From Reinekea marina (GTDB taxonomy: Bacteria > Pseudomonadota > Gammaproteobacteria > Pseudomonadales > Natronospirillaceae): a stretch of 64,000 nucleotides of DNA. Positions 25,726-38,789 of this stretch are shown here, one piece after another; position 1 is the first letter of the stretch; the number at the start of each line of letters is the position of its first letter. Where the stretch lies: positions 310,001 to 374,000 of the forward strand of contig NZ_JAUFQI010000001.1 in assembly GCF_030409715.1 (NCBI RefSeq), given 5' to 3'. The notes below the pieces were generated by a model. It saw only the letters and a program-made list of their open reading frames with translations, was not told where the DNA came from and searched no databases. The translations under genes were made by a program, and so were the position numbers.

Positions 25726-27890
25726 CTCGTTTGGAATGGCGCTGAAGGTTTAAATGCAAAAAGTTTGGCTAAGAATACGTCCGGTAATTTCTCGATTTGA
25801 TTGTTATACAGCATTACCGCATCGTTATAACCTTGGCGAATCAAGGCTAACTCGTCTTCTGCTTCGCTCATTTGTTGCATAATTAACTCGATAGGCTTAT
25901 TGGCTTTTAAATCTGGGTATTGTTCTACCAACGCCAAAAGAGAGTGCTTGGCCGCGTTTTGAGTCTTCAACTGAGTTTCTGCTTCAACTACGGATTCTCC
26001 TACGGGAGTTACTTGAGATCTTGCATTAACCAATTGCTTCATTACGTCGGATTCGTGCGATAAGTAAGCACTGACAATTTCAGCCAAGCGTGGAAAAAGA
26101 TCGGCTCTTTTTTGCAACAAGGTATTAATATCAGCCGCAGTTTTATGAATTCTTTGCCTTAAAAAAACCAAACTGTTGTAGTGCATTATCACAGTGATAC
26201 CCAACAATATAGCGGGGACAACGAGGGAAACCTTCAGAAGATCGAGCGGACTAAAGTTACTTTGCAAAGTTAGCCACATGGTAGCGGCCACAATCCCAAA
26301 CATCAGCGCAAAACCCGTCAGTAAAAAACCATTCACGCCATTGCCTAGAATCACTTGTTGCTCAGTTTTTGCAGAGATTAGAAACTTCATCTCTTTATTT
26401 GGGTCTTCTGCTAATATGAGCTGGCCTGCTGTTTCGGTATCGATTCGTGCAAAGCCTAAGCAATAGAGTTGTGCGCCAGTCGCCAACCATTTTTCGGTGT
26501 AGCGGCGAGATCCTTTTTGTTCAACTTTTTGATCGGAGTATTCAATATTAGCTCCATTAGGATTAACTCGAACGCGCCCAAGTTCGTCTTTTAGCGAAAA
26601 TGACACACGTTCCGCACCAGATTCAATTTCAACCCACTTTTGGTTTTTGCCAGTGCCTTGTTTTTGTTCTATGCAGTATTCATAGGCAAAACATTCTTGC
26701 TGATTAAGTGGGCTAGTCAGAGCATGGGTGTGAGTCTTAGCTTGACCATTTAATTCGGCTAATCCATAGCTTAGGCCGGTTGTTTTGGAGGTTGGAATAA
26801 ATTCAACTAAGCGCTTAAAACGTATGGCTTTTAGAGCAGAGCCAATAAACACCAAACAAATAATGGCACCGACTATAGCAAGTAGAGAGCCTAACCAAAC
26901 CGGTTTTAAACGGCTGAAATCACGTATCAGTGCGGCTTCTTGGAGTTGTTGCTGCTCTTGCTGTGACCAAACATTTGGTTGAGTTTTAGTGTCAAAAAAA
27001 CTAGAAAACAATGCACTGTCTGGCCAGCCTTGAGCGCTTTGTTCAATGCGTACAAAATATTGATACAAGTCTTGCTCAGCACTTTTGTTATTTGGTTGAT
27101 GTAAGACCCCTTCGGATCTTAATGAATACAACCGCTCAGCTCTTTGCCAATCTATTTGCACCCAATGCAATCCAAGATAGGAAAATGCACCCATGAGTCC
27201 CAATGTCATAGTAACTACAAATACCCAAAAACGATGAACCGCAAAGCTCGACAGCAGCAATGCAAAGCCAATCGCCAATGCTCCAGCCGATGCGCTGAGT
27301 ATTAAGCTAATGCCTAACAAAGACTGACCTGTAGATTCATTTAGCGCGTCGTTGGTAACGAATTTTGGGAGAGTCATATTTGATTGCAACTCGAGGGTTT
27401 GGTTTTCAGAACCGTAGGTGCCCGTCAACTGAATAGCATCACCCGAACGCAAGGTCTGTTCTGTATAAGTTAAGTCCCCTGTTTTATGTTGGTAGGTTTG
27501 CGGGGCAATAAAACGAATATCCGATAACCTAAAACCTGGGTCAACTTGGACCTGCGCTGTGTTGTCTTGAATAAAAAATGGAGTCGCACTTTTACCGCTT
27601 TCTAACGTTCTGGTTTGTTGATTCCCGTCCGAGTCCGTATAGGTTTCAGTAAGCTCATAGTGGTAATACACAACCGCATCATCAGAATAGGGCGCAATAA
27701 TGCTAGTAGCCTTATTTGTGATAGTACCCGACACTAAATATTCGCCTTTGGTCAATGCTGACAAAGGCGATACCGGTAAACGATCGAGCTGACGGACATC
27801 AGCCAGTTTGGAAAAGCCCACTGTAAAACCCAAAAGGGCTAACCCCATTAAACACAAAGCGATGCAAAAATACGCAATTCGACGTACCAC
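25722..27890 (-). CDS. Membrane protein with two GIDE-like domains and a C-terminal LemA domain
   Basis: 722 residues, GTG start with AAAAGGAGA. Order: membrane helix (about 5-27), GIDE-like domain 1 (about 45-175, with YYHYELTETYT and PFFIQDNTAQVQVDPG), two membrane helices (200-245), a hydrophilic helical stretch with a third helix (335-352), GIDE-like domain 2 (about 385-530, with CFAYEYCIEQKQ and RVRVNPNG), two helices, and a LemA domain (about 575-715, with LFPRLAEIVSAYLSHE). GIDE is found in MUL1-type E3 ligases but no RING is seen here. LemA normally stands alone with about 190 residues. No catalytic motif recognised; envelope stress or surface role is inferred. Confidence 0.82.
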   Translation of the reverse strand: MVRRIAYFCIALCLMGLALLGFTVGFSKLADVRQLDRLPVSPLSALTKGEYLVSGTITNKATSIIAPYSDDAVVYYHYELTETYTDSDGNQQTRTLESGKSATPFFIQDNTAQVQVDPGFRLSDIRFIAPQTYQHKTGDLTYTEQTLRSGDAIQLTGTYGSENQTLELQSNMTLPKFVTNDALNESTGQSLLGISLILSASAGALAIGFALLLSSFAVHRFWVFVVTMTLGLMGAFSYLGLHWVQIDWQRAERLYSLRSEGVLHQPNNKSAEQDLYQYFVRIEQSAQGWPDSALFSSFFDTKTQPNVWSQQEQQQLQEAALIRDFSRLKPVWLGSLLAIVGAIICLVFIGSALKAIRFKRLVEFIPTSKTTGLSYGLAELNGQAKTHTHALTSPLNQQECFAYEYCIEQKQGTGKNQKWVEIESGAERVSFSLKDELGRVRVNPNGANIEYSDQKVEQKGSRRYTEKWLATGAQLYCLGFARIDTETAGQLILAEDPNKEMKFLISAKTEQQVILGNGVNGFLLTGFALMFGIVAATMWLTLQSNFSPLDLLKVSLVVPAILLGITVIMHYNSLVFLRQRIHKTAADINTLLQKRADLFPRLAEIVSAYLSHESDVMKQLVNARSQVTPVGESVVEAETQLKTQNAAKHSLLALVEQYPDLKANKPIELIMQQMSEAEDELALIRQGYNDAVMLYNNQIEKLPDVFLAKLFAFKPSAPFQTS

Positions 27891-27989
27891 TAAAATCTCC
27901 TTTTAATGAGCCTGATCAATAGATTCACTGGCCTGTTGGTTAAATTTCCTTACACTACACGGCAACCATGAATCTGAATAGGATCCAGC

Positions 27990-31792
<3,803 letters not shown>

Positions 31793-31897
31793 TTAGTCTT
31801 TTTTAAGGATGTAGCGTAATTTTGGTAACGTTTTCAAGACTATAGAGATTTTAGTTAAACAAGGCAAATTAAGCTGTATTGCTCCGGGTGAGGCTCT

Positions 31898-33067
31898 TTA
31901 ATTAGGTTTCAATCGAGATGCTTTTGACAAAGCCATGAAGGCAATAATTGCCATCAGGGTACATGCCACAAATACACCCCGAATACCGATCATTTGCGCT
32001 AAAACACCGCCGCCTAAAGCACCTGCCAAACCGCCCATTCTTATGGCATTAGTGTATAGAGTTGAAGCCATGCCCATACGGCCTTTCATTAAGGCTTGGA
32101 AAACCGATATCCCCAACCCCGCCATAATGCCGATAAATGCACCATTGAAAAGCTGAGCCATAAACAATATCGATAAATTTTGGCTAAAAAATATCAGGCT
32201 ATAAAAAACCACGCCCATTAAAGCAGCAAACTTAAGTGGAGAAAATAACGGCCAATGATTCGAGCGTGCCCCCGTGTATATCATCATGGGAATTTCTAGC
32301 CCAGCCGTAAAACCCATTAGTAAACCGGGAATAACCGCAACAAAATTTAGGTTTTCTTGGAGGTAAATTGGCATATATACGATGTACATATTGTTAGCAG
32401 CGAATACGGCAGCCATAGCTAGAACTAACCATTTTAGACGAGGATCCGTCAGTTTCACCTCAGTAGTTTTAACCTGCAATGGTGCGTCTTGAAAGCCTTT
32501 AAGTGAAACTAATGACAACAAAAAAATGCCCGCGCAAATAAATGAGAGGCCGCTAAAACCAATTAACGAAAACAAAATGTAAGCCAACGGCGGCCCAATA
32601 ATCCAACTAAACGAAATAGAAGCACGCAATAGGCTTTGAAAGAGTGCAGCATCCTCTTCTTCGACTAAATCTCGAGCCATGGCAAATATTTGCGGCTGAA
32701 TCGGAGATACGGCCGCAAACAAAGCCATGCCCGTAACCATCAAAACAATATAGTGAGTCGATACGCCCAAGCCGATCACGGAGAAAAAACTAATCCAAGC
32801 CCCTTTTTGAATAATGCCTAATCGGCTTAAGCCAGAATCAGAATGGTTCGCGATCCAATGGCTGACAACAATGCCTGATAATGTATTCGCCGCAAAAATA
32901 AAGCCGATCCACAAGGGTTCTATACCCATGTTTAGTGCAAGGTGCGTACTTAAAACCGGCATAATGGAGGCGCCGGCCATACCCATGCTTAAAGACAACA
33001 GCAAGAGCTTAAATCTCATCCGATCTTTAAATATTAACGTTAATTGCTCAAGCATGGAGATCTTCAT
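31898..33067 (-). CDS. MFS sugar efflux transporter, SetA-like
   Basis: 389 residues, 12 membrane helices. It shares features with E. coli SetA/SetB: 'PLWIGFIFAANTLSGIVVSHW', 'IGPPLAYILFSLIGF', 'IPGLLMGFTAGLEIPMMI' and an 'AMIY' half. SetA exports lactose and glucose analogues. Start ATG 33067 overlaps the upstream LysE stop by one base (TAATG). Next to lacZ, it may export lactose or galactosides; inferred. Confidence 0.85.
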   Translation of the reverse strand: MKISMLEQLTLIFKDRMRFKLLLLSLSMGMAGASIMPVLSTHLALNMGIEPLWIGFIFAANTLSGIVVSHWIANHSDSGLSRLGIIQKGAWISFFSVIGLGVSTHYIVLMVTGMALFAAVSPIQPQIFAMARDLVEEEDAALFQSLLRASISFSWIIGPPLAYILFSLIGFSGLSFICAGIFLLSLVSLKGFQDAPLQVKTTEVKLTDPRLKWLVLAMAAVFAANNMYIVYMPIYLQENLNFVAVIPGLLMGFTAGLEIPMMIYTGARSNHWPLFSPLKFAALMGVVFYSLIFFSQNLSILFMAQLFNGAFIGIMAGLGISVFQALMKGRMGMASTLYTNAIRMGGLAGALGGGVLAQMIGIRGVFVACTLMAIIAFMALSKASRLKPN

Positions 33068-33690
33068 TAACCCAGCGCCAACCAAAACGCGACACCAATC
33101 ATGAGCGTGCCCGATATGCGGTTTAGCAATTGAACATTAGAGGATTTCGCTAATAATTTACTCAGCGTTTGACCACCGCTGGCATAAGATAACAGCGCTG
33201 AAAATTCGATAAGCAATATCATAAATACTAAAACACTGAGCTGCATTGGCATGGGAAGCGATTCATCGATGAAGGGTGGCAAAAGAACCATAAAGAAGGC
33301 CCAGCCCTTAGGATTTGCAATGGCCGTAACAAAGCCTTGAGTCATCAGTGCTTTTGCTGAGACATTCGGCTGAACATTGGCATCGGTCGGTATCGCCATT
33401 TTACCTTTGGATTGCCACATTTGAATGCCCAGCCACGCCAAGTAAGCGCCACCTAACCATTTAAAGGCCGTAAACACCATGGGTGCGCCAAGCATAATGG
33501 CGGCAACACCCACAACCGCGCAGATGGCAACTATGCCAACCCCGACTAATTCACCTAACATCATCCACAGCGCTCTTTTAACTCCAAGCGTAATGCCTAG
33601 TGTCATTGAAAGCGTCATACACATGCCCGGTGTAAACGAAACAAACAAAAACGTGGGTACAAATGCAACGAGGAGAGCCCAATTTAACAT
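33067..33690 (-). CDS. LysE/RhtB family amino-acid exporter
   Basis: 207 residues, six membrane helices; PGMCMTLSMTLGITLG(V)KR near the N-terminus and FVTAIANPKGWAFFMVLLPPF are typical of the LysE/RhtB family that exports amino acids such as homoserine or threonine. AAGGA is five bases before ATG 33690. Last base overlaps the start of the SetA-like gene, so both are one operon. Substrate unknown. Confidence 0.9.
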   Translation of the reverse strand: MLNWALLVAFVPTFLFVSFTPGMCMTLSMTLGITLGVKRALWMMLGELVGVGIVAICAVVGVAAIMLGAPMVFTAFKWLGGAYLAWLGIQMWQSKGKMAIPTDANVQPNVSAKALMTQGFVTAIANPKGWAFFMVLLPPFIDESLPMPMQLSVLVFMILLIEFSALLSYASGGQTLSKLLAKSSNVQLLNRISGTLMIGVAFWLALG

Positions 33691-33808
33691 CTTCTTCCTT
33701 AATAAGTTTTGAGACCTGTTTAAGATTAGTGACACTTCGCGCTATGCTACACTGTGACCAAATTAGACTATTCACCGTGCCAATCGGTGTCATCAAGGAG
33801 ATTCCACC

Positions 33809-34450
33809 ATGGGACTAAATAAAAAACGTATCGCTTCGCTGGTAGTTTTATCCGCGGCCACTGGTTTTAGCATGGCTGATGTCGGTGTGCTCGATAAATA
33901 CGACTGTCATAAACATCAACAGACGAAACAATATCATTGTCATGGGGATGCTAACAATGCCAAATTGGGAGGCTTGATCGTCAGTGCAGGTGCTCGTTCG
34001 CAAGTTTGGTCGGTCGGTAATAACAGTGTTTACCTTTTAGCCGGTGCCGGTGTTACCGGTGAATACACCCATATGTGGTACGCGGTAACGGCGTCCTATT
34101 ATGGAAAATACCTATTAACCGCAGATTTAGAAGCCAATGAATCGGTACTTCAAACCGGTTGGGATGCGGGTATTAAAGTCGGTCCTGGTGTTGGTCGTAT
34201 TGGCACCAAGCATTATGTTTTAGCCGGATGGAGTGGATCTACATTAACCAACAGCATTGACGACACAACCGCCGAGTTAGGCGGATATTATGTGGGCGTA
34301 GGTACTGGCTATAACTGGCCAGCGATGAGCCTGGATGCCAGTGTCGTATATAACGATCCAACCACCGCAAACGACTATGTGGAAAGCACGCAATCTGAGT
34401 CTGTGGCTTATGATATCGGCGCCCAGGTAAGTTTAGGGGCTCGCTTCTAA
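33809..34450 (+). CDS. Secreted Cys-His protein, outer-membrane type (copy 1)
   Basis: 213 residues, AAGGAG seven bases before the ATG. Signal peptide (about 1-24). Then a short motif YDCHKHxxTKQYHCHGD rich in Cys and His, followed by alternating hydrophobic strands, a structure expected for a small beta-barrel. The C-terminus is LGARF, with the terminal Phe typical of outer-membrane proteins recognised by BamA. The CHx..YHCHG motif resembles the 'YHYH/excalibur'-like short motifs but the family is not recognised. Tandem paralogue follows at 34562. Function unknown; metal binding is possible. Confidence 0.7.
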   Translation: MGLNKKRIASLVVLSAATGFSMADVGVLDKYDCHKHQQTKQYHCHGDANNAKLGGLIVSAGARSQVWSVGNNSVYLLAGAGVTGEYTHMWYAVTASYYGKYLLTADLEANESVLQTGWDAGIKVGPGVGRIGTKHYVLAGWSGSTLTNSIDDTTAELGGYYVGVGTGYNWPAMSLDASVVYNDPTTANDYVESTQSESVAYDIGAQVSLGARF

Positions 34451-34561
34451 ACGGATCGAATCAACGCAATATGAGCAAGGCCTGTCTTGCTCATTGTCTT
34501 CAAAAATTTCACTTCAATAACGTACAGTTGCTGAAAGTTAAAGAACGGTGACCTTAGATAA

Positions 34562-35176
34562 ATGAGAAACCAACTAATGGCAACGCTGGGTTGTTTGATG
34601 GCTAGCGTTGTTTTGGCGAGCCCTGGCGCAATAGATCGATACGGGTGCCATAAAGACAGCTCGAATAATTACCATTGCCATGGTGACTTGACACAAGCTA
34701 AACGAATTCACACTTTAGTAGGCCTAAATTTGGGTTCTAGAATTTGGTTTTATGGCGATGGACCGGCTAATTTTTTTATAGGCCCAAGTTTAGAAACCGA
34801 AGTAGCCTTTGATGCACTTGCTGTTAGAGGCGGGTATACACTAAAACCTTTATGGTTTGGTTCAAGCGGTTATTCATTGTCGGGTTGGGATGTTGGCGTC
34901 AAGCTAGGAAAAGGTTTGTCACGCTTAGGAAAACATAGCTTTTTAGAAGTAGGTTATTTTAACACGCCATTTAAACGACCCAATAAGACTGATGTGGTAA
35001 TATCGGGCTTACAATTTGGTGCCGGGTTTATTCTAAATACTGAGAACTGGTCGTTCGATGGTCGTATAACCTATCGCGATGTGTCTAAACTTGAAGAATA
35101 TTGGAACTATCAAGAAAACATTCCAACAGAAGCAGCAGATTATACCTTTTCAGTTGGAATGTATCGTCGGTTCTAA
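34562..35176 (+). CDS. Secreted Cys-His protein, outer-membrane type (copy 2)
   Basis: 204 residues, paralogue of the preceding gene. Signal peptide (about 1-19), then IDRYGCHKDSSNNYHCHGD, the same Cys-His block; beta-rich body; terminal MYRRF with a final Phe. Sequence identity outside the motif and signal is low by eye, so the duplication is old. GGTGACC precedes the ATG at a longer distance. Stop overlaps the convergent YecA-like gene by four bases. Confidence 0.7.
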   Translation: MRNQLMATLGCLMASVVLASPGAIDRYGCHKDSSNNYHCHGDLTQAKRIHTLVGLNLGSRIWFYGDGPANFFIGPSLETEVAFDALAVRGGYTLKPLWFGSSGYSLSGWDVGVKLGKGLSRLGKHSFLEVGYFNTPFKRPNKTDVVISGLQFGAGFILNTENWSFDGRITYRDVSKLEEYWNYQENIPTEAADYTFSVGMYRRF

Positions 35177-35811
35177 TGCAACGATTCGCCACCAGCATCG
35201 GCTTCAACAGCCATTCCTAAGCGGACATGTAAATCGGCCGCTTTAGGAAAATTAGCTAACACCTGGTCGGCTAATTGTTCGGGTCTTAGTTTTGATTTTT
35301 TCTGTTTTAAGAATGCTTTGGCATTGTCTGTACTGGCAAAAAAGCTCAGTGCAAATACTTGTGAAGTCAGTTCTTTTTGCAACTCATTCGGTATTTTTAC
35401 CGACCATATCGACGAAATTCTGTCATAACCCGCACTAAAGCCTTGGCTAAAACTGTTTAATTCACTGCCCGGTTTCAACCCTTCAAGCGCATCGCCTGCA
35501 TCGGGTAAATTATATTTTTGCGAAATCATCCGCTTTTTAAGGTGCATTTGGTATGAAATGAGCAGATTCACGGCTGTGGCTGCTTTTTCATCATCTGGCA
35601 GCTGAACTAACGGCAATAAATCCCCTAACCAATCGGTAGGTGATACGGTTGCTGGTGCACTGCTGATGGCAAATAAATAGCCATCTATCGTACTCATATT
35701 TGCATGAAGATCACTGATAATAACTCGATCAGTTTCGCTAAGTTGCTGTAAACGTCGGGAAAATTCGTCTAAACATTCACGATAAGTGTAACTACTGGCC
35801 CATTGGCTCAT
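35173..35811 (-). CDS. YecA/UPF0149 family protein
   Basis: 212 residues. The segment STIDGYLFAISSAPATVSPTDWLGDLLPL is the conserved block of the YgfB/YecA (UPF0149) family. No C-terminal SEC-C zinc motif is seen, unlike E. coli YecA. YgfB-type proteins regulate expression (for example of amidase genes in Pseudomonas), but the role here is unknown. Start overlaps the DUF1244 stop (ATGA), so same operon. Confidence 0.75.
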   Translation of the reverse strand: MSQWASSYTYRECLDEFSRRLQQLSETDRVIISDLHANMSTIDGYLFAISSAPATVSPTDWLGDLLPLVQLPDDEKAATAVNLLISYQMHLKKRMISQKYNLPDAGDALEGLKPGSELNSFSQGFSAGYDRISSIWSVKIPNELQKELTSQVFALSFFASTDNAKAFLKQKKSKLRPEQLADQVLANFPKAADLHVRLGMAVEADAGGESLH

Positions 35812-36110
35812 TGTGAGTCCTTCGGTTTATTTGCTTCAAAACTGGCTTGTTGCTGTGCATTGGCAGGTGTTTGATAATTTTTCTTCCACTCAGAATAAGG
35901 CATTCCGTAGATGTGTTCCCGTGCCGTATCTGAATCTATTTCAAAGCCTTTTTCCAGTGCGGCTGCGGCATACCATTTAGACAAACAGTTTCGGCAAAAC
36001 CCAGCTAAATTCATTAAATCTATATTCTGGACATCTTTTCGGTCATCTAAATGCGCCAACAAACGTCTAAACGCTGCCGCTTCGATTTCGGTTTGAGTTT
36101 GCTTATCCAT
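35808..36110 (-). CDS. DUF1244 family protein
   Basis: 100 residues, the usual size. FRRLLAHLDDRKDVQNIDLMNLAGFCRNCLSKWY is the family block, with two close Cys residues (CRNC), likely structural. The tail is Gln/Ala/Lys-rich. Function unknown. Follows yciH-type gene by 11 bases, and overlaps the YecA-like gene. Confidence 0.88.
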   Translation of the reverse strand: MDKQTQTEIEAAAFRRLLAHLDDRKDVQNIDLMNLAGFCRNCLSKWYAAAALEKGFEIDSDTAREHIYGMPYSEWKKNYQTPANAQQQASFEANKPKDSQ

Positions 36111-36121
36111 GTTTTCCTCTA

Positions 36122-36514
36122 TTAACCGCCTGCTATTTTTACAGTGTAACCGCGCTGCTCCAGTTCTTCTTTTAGCAGATCTCGGAAATCACCTTGAATT
36201 TCAATAACACCTTCTTTGACTGTTCCGCCCGTTCCACATCGCGTTTTTAACTTTTTAGCGAGTGCTCTAAGCTCAGATGGTACTAATAACACTCCCGTAA
36301 TAAGCGTGACACCCTTGCCTTTACGGCCTTTGGTTTCACGTTTTAATCGAACGATTCCATCACCTTCTGGCACAACATCATTAGAGCACAAACATTGATC
36401 AACGGCTTGATCACAGACGGGGCATATTCGACCTTGTTCAGTGCTATATACTCGTGAACCGCCTCCAAATAGGGCATCTAAATCAGACAATTGGGTCGCT
36501 TTTTTCTGCGCCAT
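36122..36514 (-). CDS. yciH: SUI1/YciH-type translation initiation factor-like protein
   Basis: 130 residues. A SUI1 domain is at the C-terminus: VRLKRETKGRKGKGVTLITG and CGTGGTVKEGVIEIQGDFRDLLKEELEQRGYTVKIAGG, which closes the eIF1-like fold. An N-terminal extension of about 45 residues has CPVCDQAVDQCLC, a possible zinc knuckle. E. coli YciH reduces initiation from non-canonical starts. Starts at 36514 or 36535 are both possible; neither ribosome site is strong. Confidence 0.88.
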   Translation of the reverse strand: MAQKKATQLSDLDALFGGGSRVYSTEQGRICPVCDQAVDQCLCSNDVVPEGDGIVRLKRETKGRKGKGVTLITGVLLVPSELRALAKKLKTRCGTGGTVKEGVIEIQGDFRDLLKEELEQRGYTVKIAGG

Positions 36515-36539
36515 AGTAAGTGTACCTAGTTTCATTGTA

Positions 36540-36567
36540 GCCTAAGCCAAGTATTCTCAGCTTAGGC
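36540..36567. repeat. Perfect inverted repeat
   Basis: 8-bp perfect arms GCCTAAGC and GCTTAGGC (36540-36547 and 36560-36567), loop of 12 bases, between fklB (leftward) and the yciH-type gene. No T-run follows on the minus strand. It might be an operator or a weak terminator of fklB. Confidence 0.45.
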
Positions 36568-36578
36568 GTACAAACGAA

Positions 36579-37199
36579 TTAAACGATATCGAGTAATTCT
36601 ACTTCAAAGATTAACGCTTGGTATGGGCCAATCGCACCACCGGCACCTTGTGCGCCATAAGCTAGGTGATGAGGAATATAAAGCTTCCATTTATCACCAG
36701 GCACCATTAACTGGAGCGCTTCGGTCCAGCCGGCAATAACACCGTTTACGGCAAATTCAATTGGCTGGCCACGATCCACTGAGCTATCGAATACATCGCC
36801 CGATATTAATGTTCCGTGATAGTGAGTCTTCACTTTAGAATTAACCGCTGGCTTTGTAGCCGATTCGTCCCCGGATTTAATAACTTCATATTGCAATCCA
36901 GATTCCGTCACCGTTACTTCTTCGCGTTTAGCGTTTTCAGCTAAAAAGTTTTCGCCTTCTTTCGCGAGTTCCTTTTCTTGCTCAGCCTGAACTTTTGACA
37001 TTTCTTCACGGATAACGTCATAGGCTTTTTGCATATCCATTGGGTTGATAGGATCGGCAACGCCAGTGAATGCTTCGACAACACCTGCAGCAACTGCGTC
37101 GATATCCAAACCTTCAAAAGGTTGTTCTAGAAGTTGGCCACCCATTTGACGACCAATACCATAACTGACTTGTAGCTGAGGCGTGTTGTATTTAGACAT
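36579..37199 (-). CDS. fklB: FKBP-type peptidyl-prolyl isomerase
   Basis: 206 residues. N-terminal dimerisation helices (GIGRQMGGQLLE), a charged linker, then FKBP domain with LISGDVFDSS, VIAGWTEALQLM, LYIPHHLAYG and YQALIFEVELL. No signal peptide, so cytosolic, as FklB (FKBP22). It catalyses prolyl cis-trans isomerisation and helps protein folding. 65 bases downstream of the FrnE-like gene and in the same direction. Confidence 0.92.
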   Translation of the reverse strand: MSKYNTPQLQVSYGIGRQMGGQLLEQPFEGLDIDAVAAGVVEAFTGVADPINPMDMQKAYDVIREEMSKVQAEQEKELAKEGENFLAENAKREEVTVTESGLQYEVIKSGDESATKPAVNSKVKTHYHGTLISGDVFDSSVDRGQPIEFAVNGVIAGWTEALQLMVPGDKWKLYIPHHLAYGAQGAGGAIGPYQALIFEVELLDIV

Positions 37200-37264
37200 A
37201 GTAATTCCAATTGGTAAGTGTATTTAGGCTTAAAAACGAAGCCCATAAAACGGCGCGCAGTTTA

Positions 37265-37909
37265 TCACATTTCTGCAGATATTTGAGTTAAGGCTTGTTT
37301 AAAAGCAGCAACAGGTTGGCCACCAGAAATGGCGTATTTGTCATTCACAATAAAGGTGGGTACTGACGTTATACCCAGCTGTTGCATTTTATTTTGTTCT
37401 TCTCGCACATCTTGGGCAAATTCGTCGCTGTTCAGTACATTTTCAGCGGCGTCTTTATCTAACCCTACAGATTCAACAACAGTTAAAAGCTGTACAGGAT
37501 CACTCAAATCTAGATTTGTCGTAAAGTGTGCATCGAATAGCGCTAATTTTAACGGCGTTTGTTTATCAAAGCGTTTGGCCCACGTCAGTAGTCGATGGCA
37601 ATCAAAGCTGTTAATCATGCGCATTTTCTCTGAAAAGTTAAATTCAAAGCCTGATTCTTTGCCACGGTCGATTATATTTTGTCGGTTTTGATCGCTTTGC
37701 GCTTCGGTAATACCGTATTTCTCCATCAAATGTTCTCGGAGATCTTGGCCTTCTTTCGGCATGGCGGGGTTAAGCTCAAACGCATGCCATTCTATATTCG
37801 CTTGTATCGAATCATTCAATTCATTTAATGCGGCGTCTAAGTTGTTATAACCCACTACACACCAAGGGCACATAACATCCGATACGATATCTATTTTTAG
37901 GTTTTTCAA
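37265..37909 (-). CDS. DsbA family oxidoreductase, FrnE-like
   Basis: 214 residues. Thioredoxin-like fold with CPWC at about 14-17 and a cis-Pro loop GITSVPTFIVND; no signal peptide, so a cytosolic DsbA-like protein of the FrnE type. FrnE proteins of Deinococcus protect against oxidative stress; polyketide producers use others as isomerases. Neighbour fklB also handles protein folding. Confidence 0.9.
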   Translation of the reverse strand: MKNLKIDIVSDVMCPWCVVGYNNLDAALNELNDSIQANIEWHAFELNPAMPKEGQDLREHLMEKYGITEAQSDQNRQNIIDRGKESGFEFNFSEKMRMINSFDCHRLLTWAKRFDKQTPLKLALFDAHFTTNLDLSDPVQLLTVVESVGLDKDAAENVLNSDEFAQDVREEQNKMQQLGITSVPTFIVNDKYAISGGQPVAAFKQALTQISAEM

Positions 37910-38071
37910 ATGAGGTCCTTAATTGCGATCATTCTTTAGATCGTAAATGATCACCAAAGTTTAATTTACTCGCTTTAATGCGTGCGTAGTTTGAAAATAC
38001 AAGCCATAGATAACTTTAATGCGCTAAACTTGCCCATATATATTCATTTCTAGTCATTATTGAGAAAGCAC

Positions 38072-38680
38072 ATGTCTGTCACTATCCGTGCAAATGTACC
38101 AATCCCTCTTACCAACCAAGCCGTAGAAACTAAATTCATCAGTTTTTCAGGTTTTTCTGACAATAAAGAACACATCGCAGTGCTTTTTGGACAACCTACC
38201 GAACAAGACGCGCCATTAGTGCGAATACATTCAGAATGTTTAACAGGTGACGTCTTTGGTTCGCAGCGGTGTGATTGTGGAGAACAACTTGAAGAAGCGC
38301 AGCGCTTAATGAGTGTAGAAGGTGGCATTCTGCTCTACTTAAGACAAGAAGGCCGCGGTATTGGTCTCTATAACAAATTAGATGCCTACGCCCTGCAAGA
38401 CAAAGGAATTGATACTTATAAAGCCAATGAGATGCTGGGCTTTGGGCACGATTTACGCGACTTTGGTCCAGCCATTGAAATGTTAGCCAGCCTCAACGTT
38501 AAGCGCGTTCGGTTATTATCCAATAATCCTCATAAGGCCGACGAACTAGAGCAAGCCGGTATTGAGGTAACAGAAAGAGTTGATACCGGCGTATATGTGA
38601 ATAAATATAATGCCGGCTATCTAAAAGCTAAAGTGGAGCAGCAAGAACACCGCATAAACCTAGAAGATAACGACAGTTAG
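38072..38680 (+). CDS. ribA: GTP cyclohydrolase II (RibA-like)
   Basis: 202 residues, ATG 38072 with GAGAA upstream. Family features: VRIHSECLTGDVFGSQRCDCGEQL, the zinc Cys triplet (C in SECLTGD and RCDCG), LRQEGRGIGL, YALQDKGIDTYKANEMLGF and LLSNNPHK. It opens GTP to start riboflavin synthesis. It is not joined to ribB or other rib genes, and the sequence is closer to stand-alone paralogues, so a second copy elsewhere is possible. Confidence 0.9.
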   Translation: MSVTIRANVPIPLTNQAVETKFISFSGFSDNKEHIAVLFGQPTEQDAPLVRIHSECLTGDVFGSQRCDCGEQLEEAQRLMSVEGGILLYLRQEGRGIGLYNKLDAYALQDKGIDTYKANEMLGFGHDLRDFGPAIEMLASLNVKRVRLLSNNPHKADELEQAGIEVTERVDTGVYVNKYNAGYLKAKVEQQEHRINLEDNDS

Positions 38681-38713
38681 GTGGTTTTTAGCTTACTTTC
38701 CGCAAAACTATAA

Positions 38714-38722
38714 TGTGGATAA
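38714..38722 (-). promoter_or_regulatory. Single perfect DnaA box
   Basis: TTATCCACA on the minus strand (TGTGGATAA on plus), 68 bases before the hydrolase start. A single box of nine bases can appear by chance, so regulation by DnaA is only a possibility. Confidence 0.3.
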
Positions 38723-38789
38723 CTTTGTAGATAAACATTGAGTAACCAGTTGTATAACCTATGATTAAGCCGTGATAAGCTGGGAATAA

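Noticed and set aside
38714..38722. Single DnaA box before the hydrolase as a regulatory cluster
   Set aside because: Only one perfect box and no others within 100 bases; kept as a low-confidence site only.
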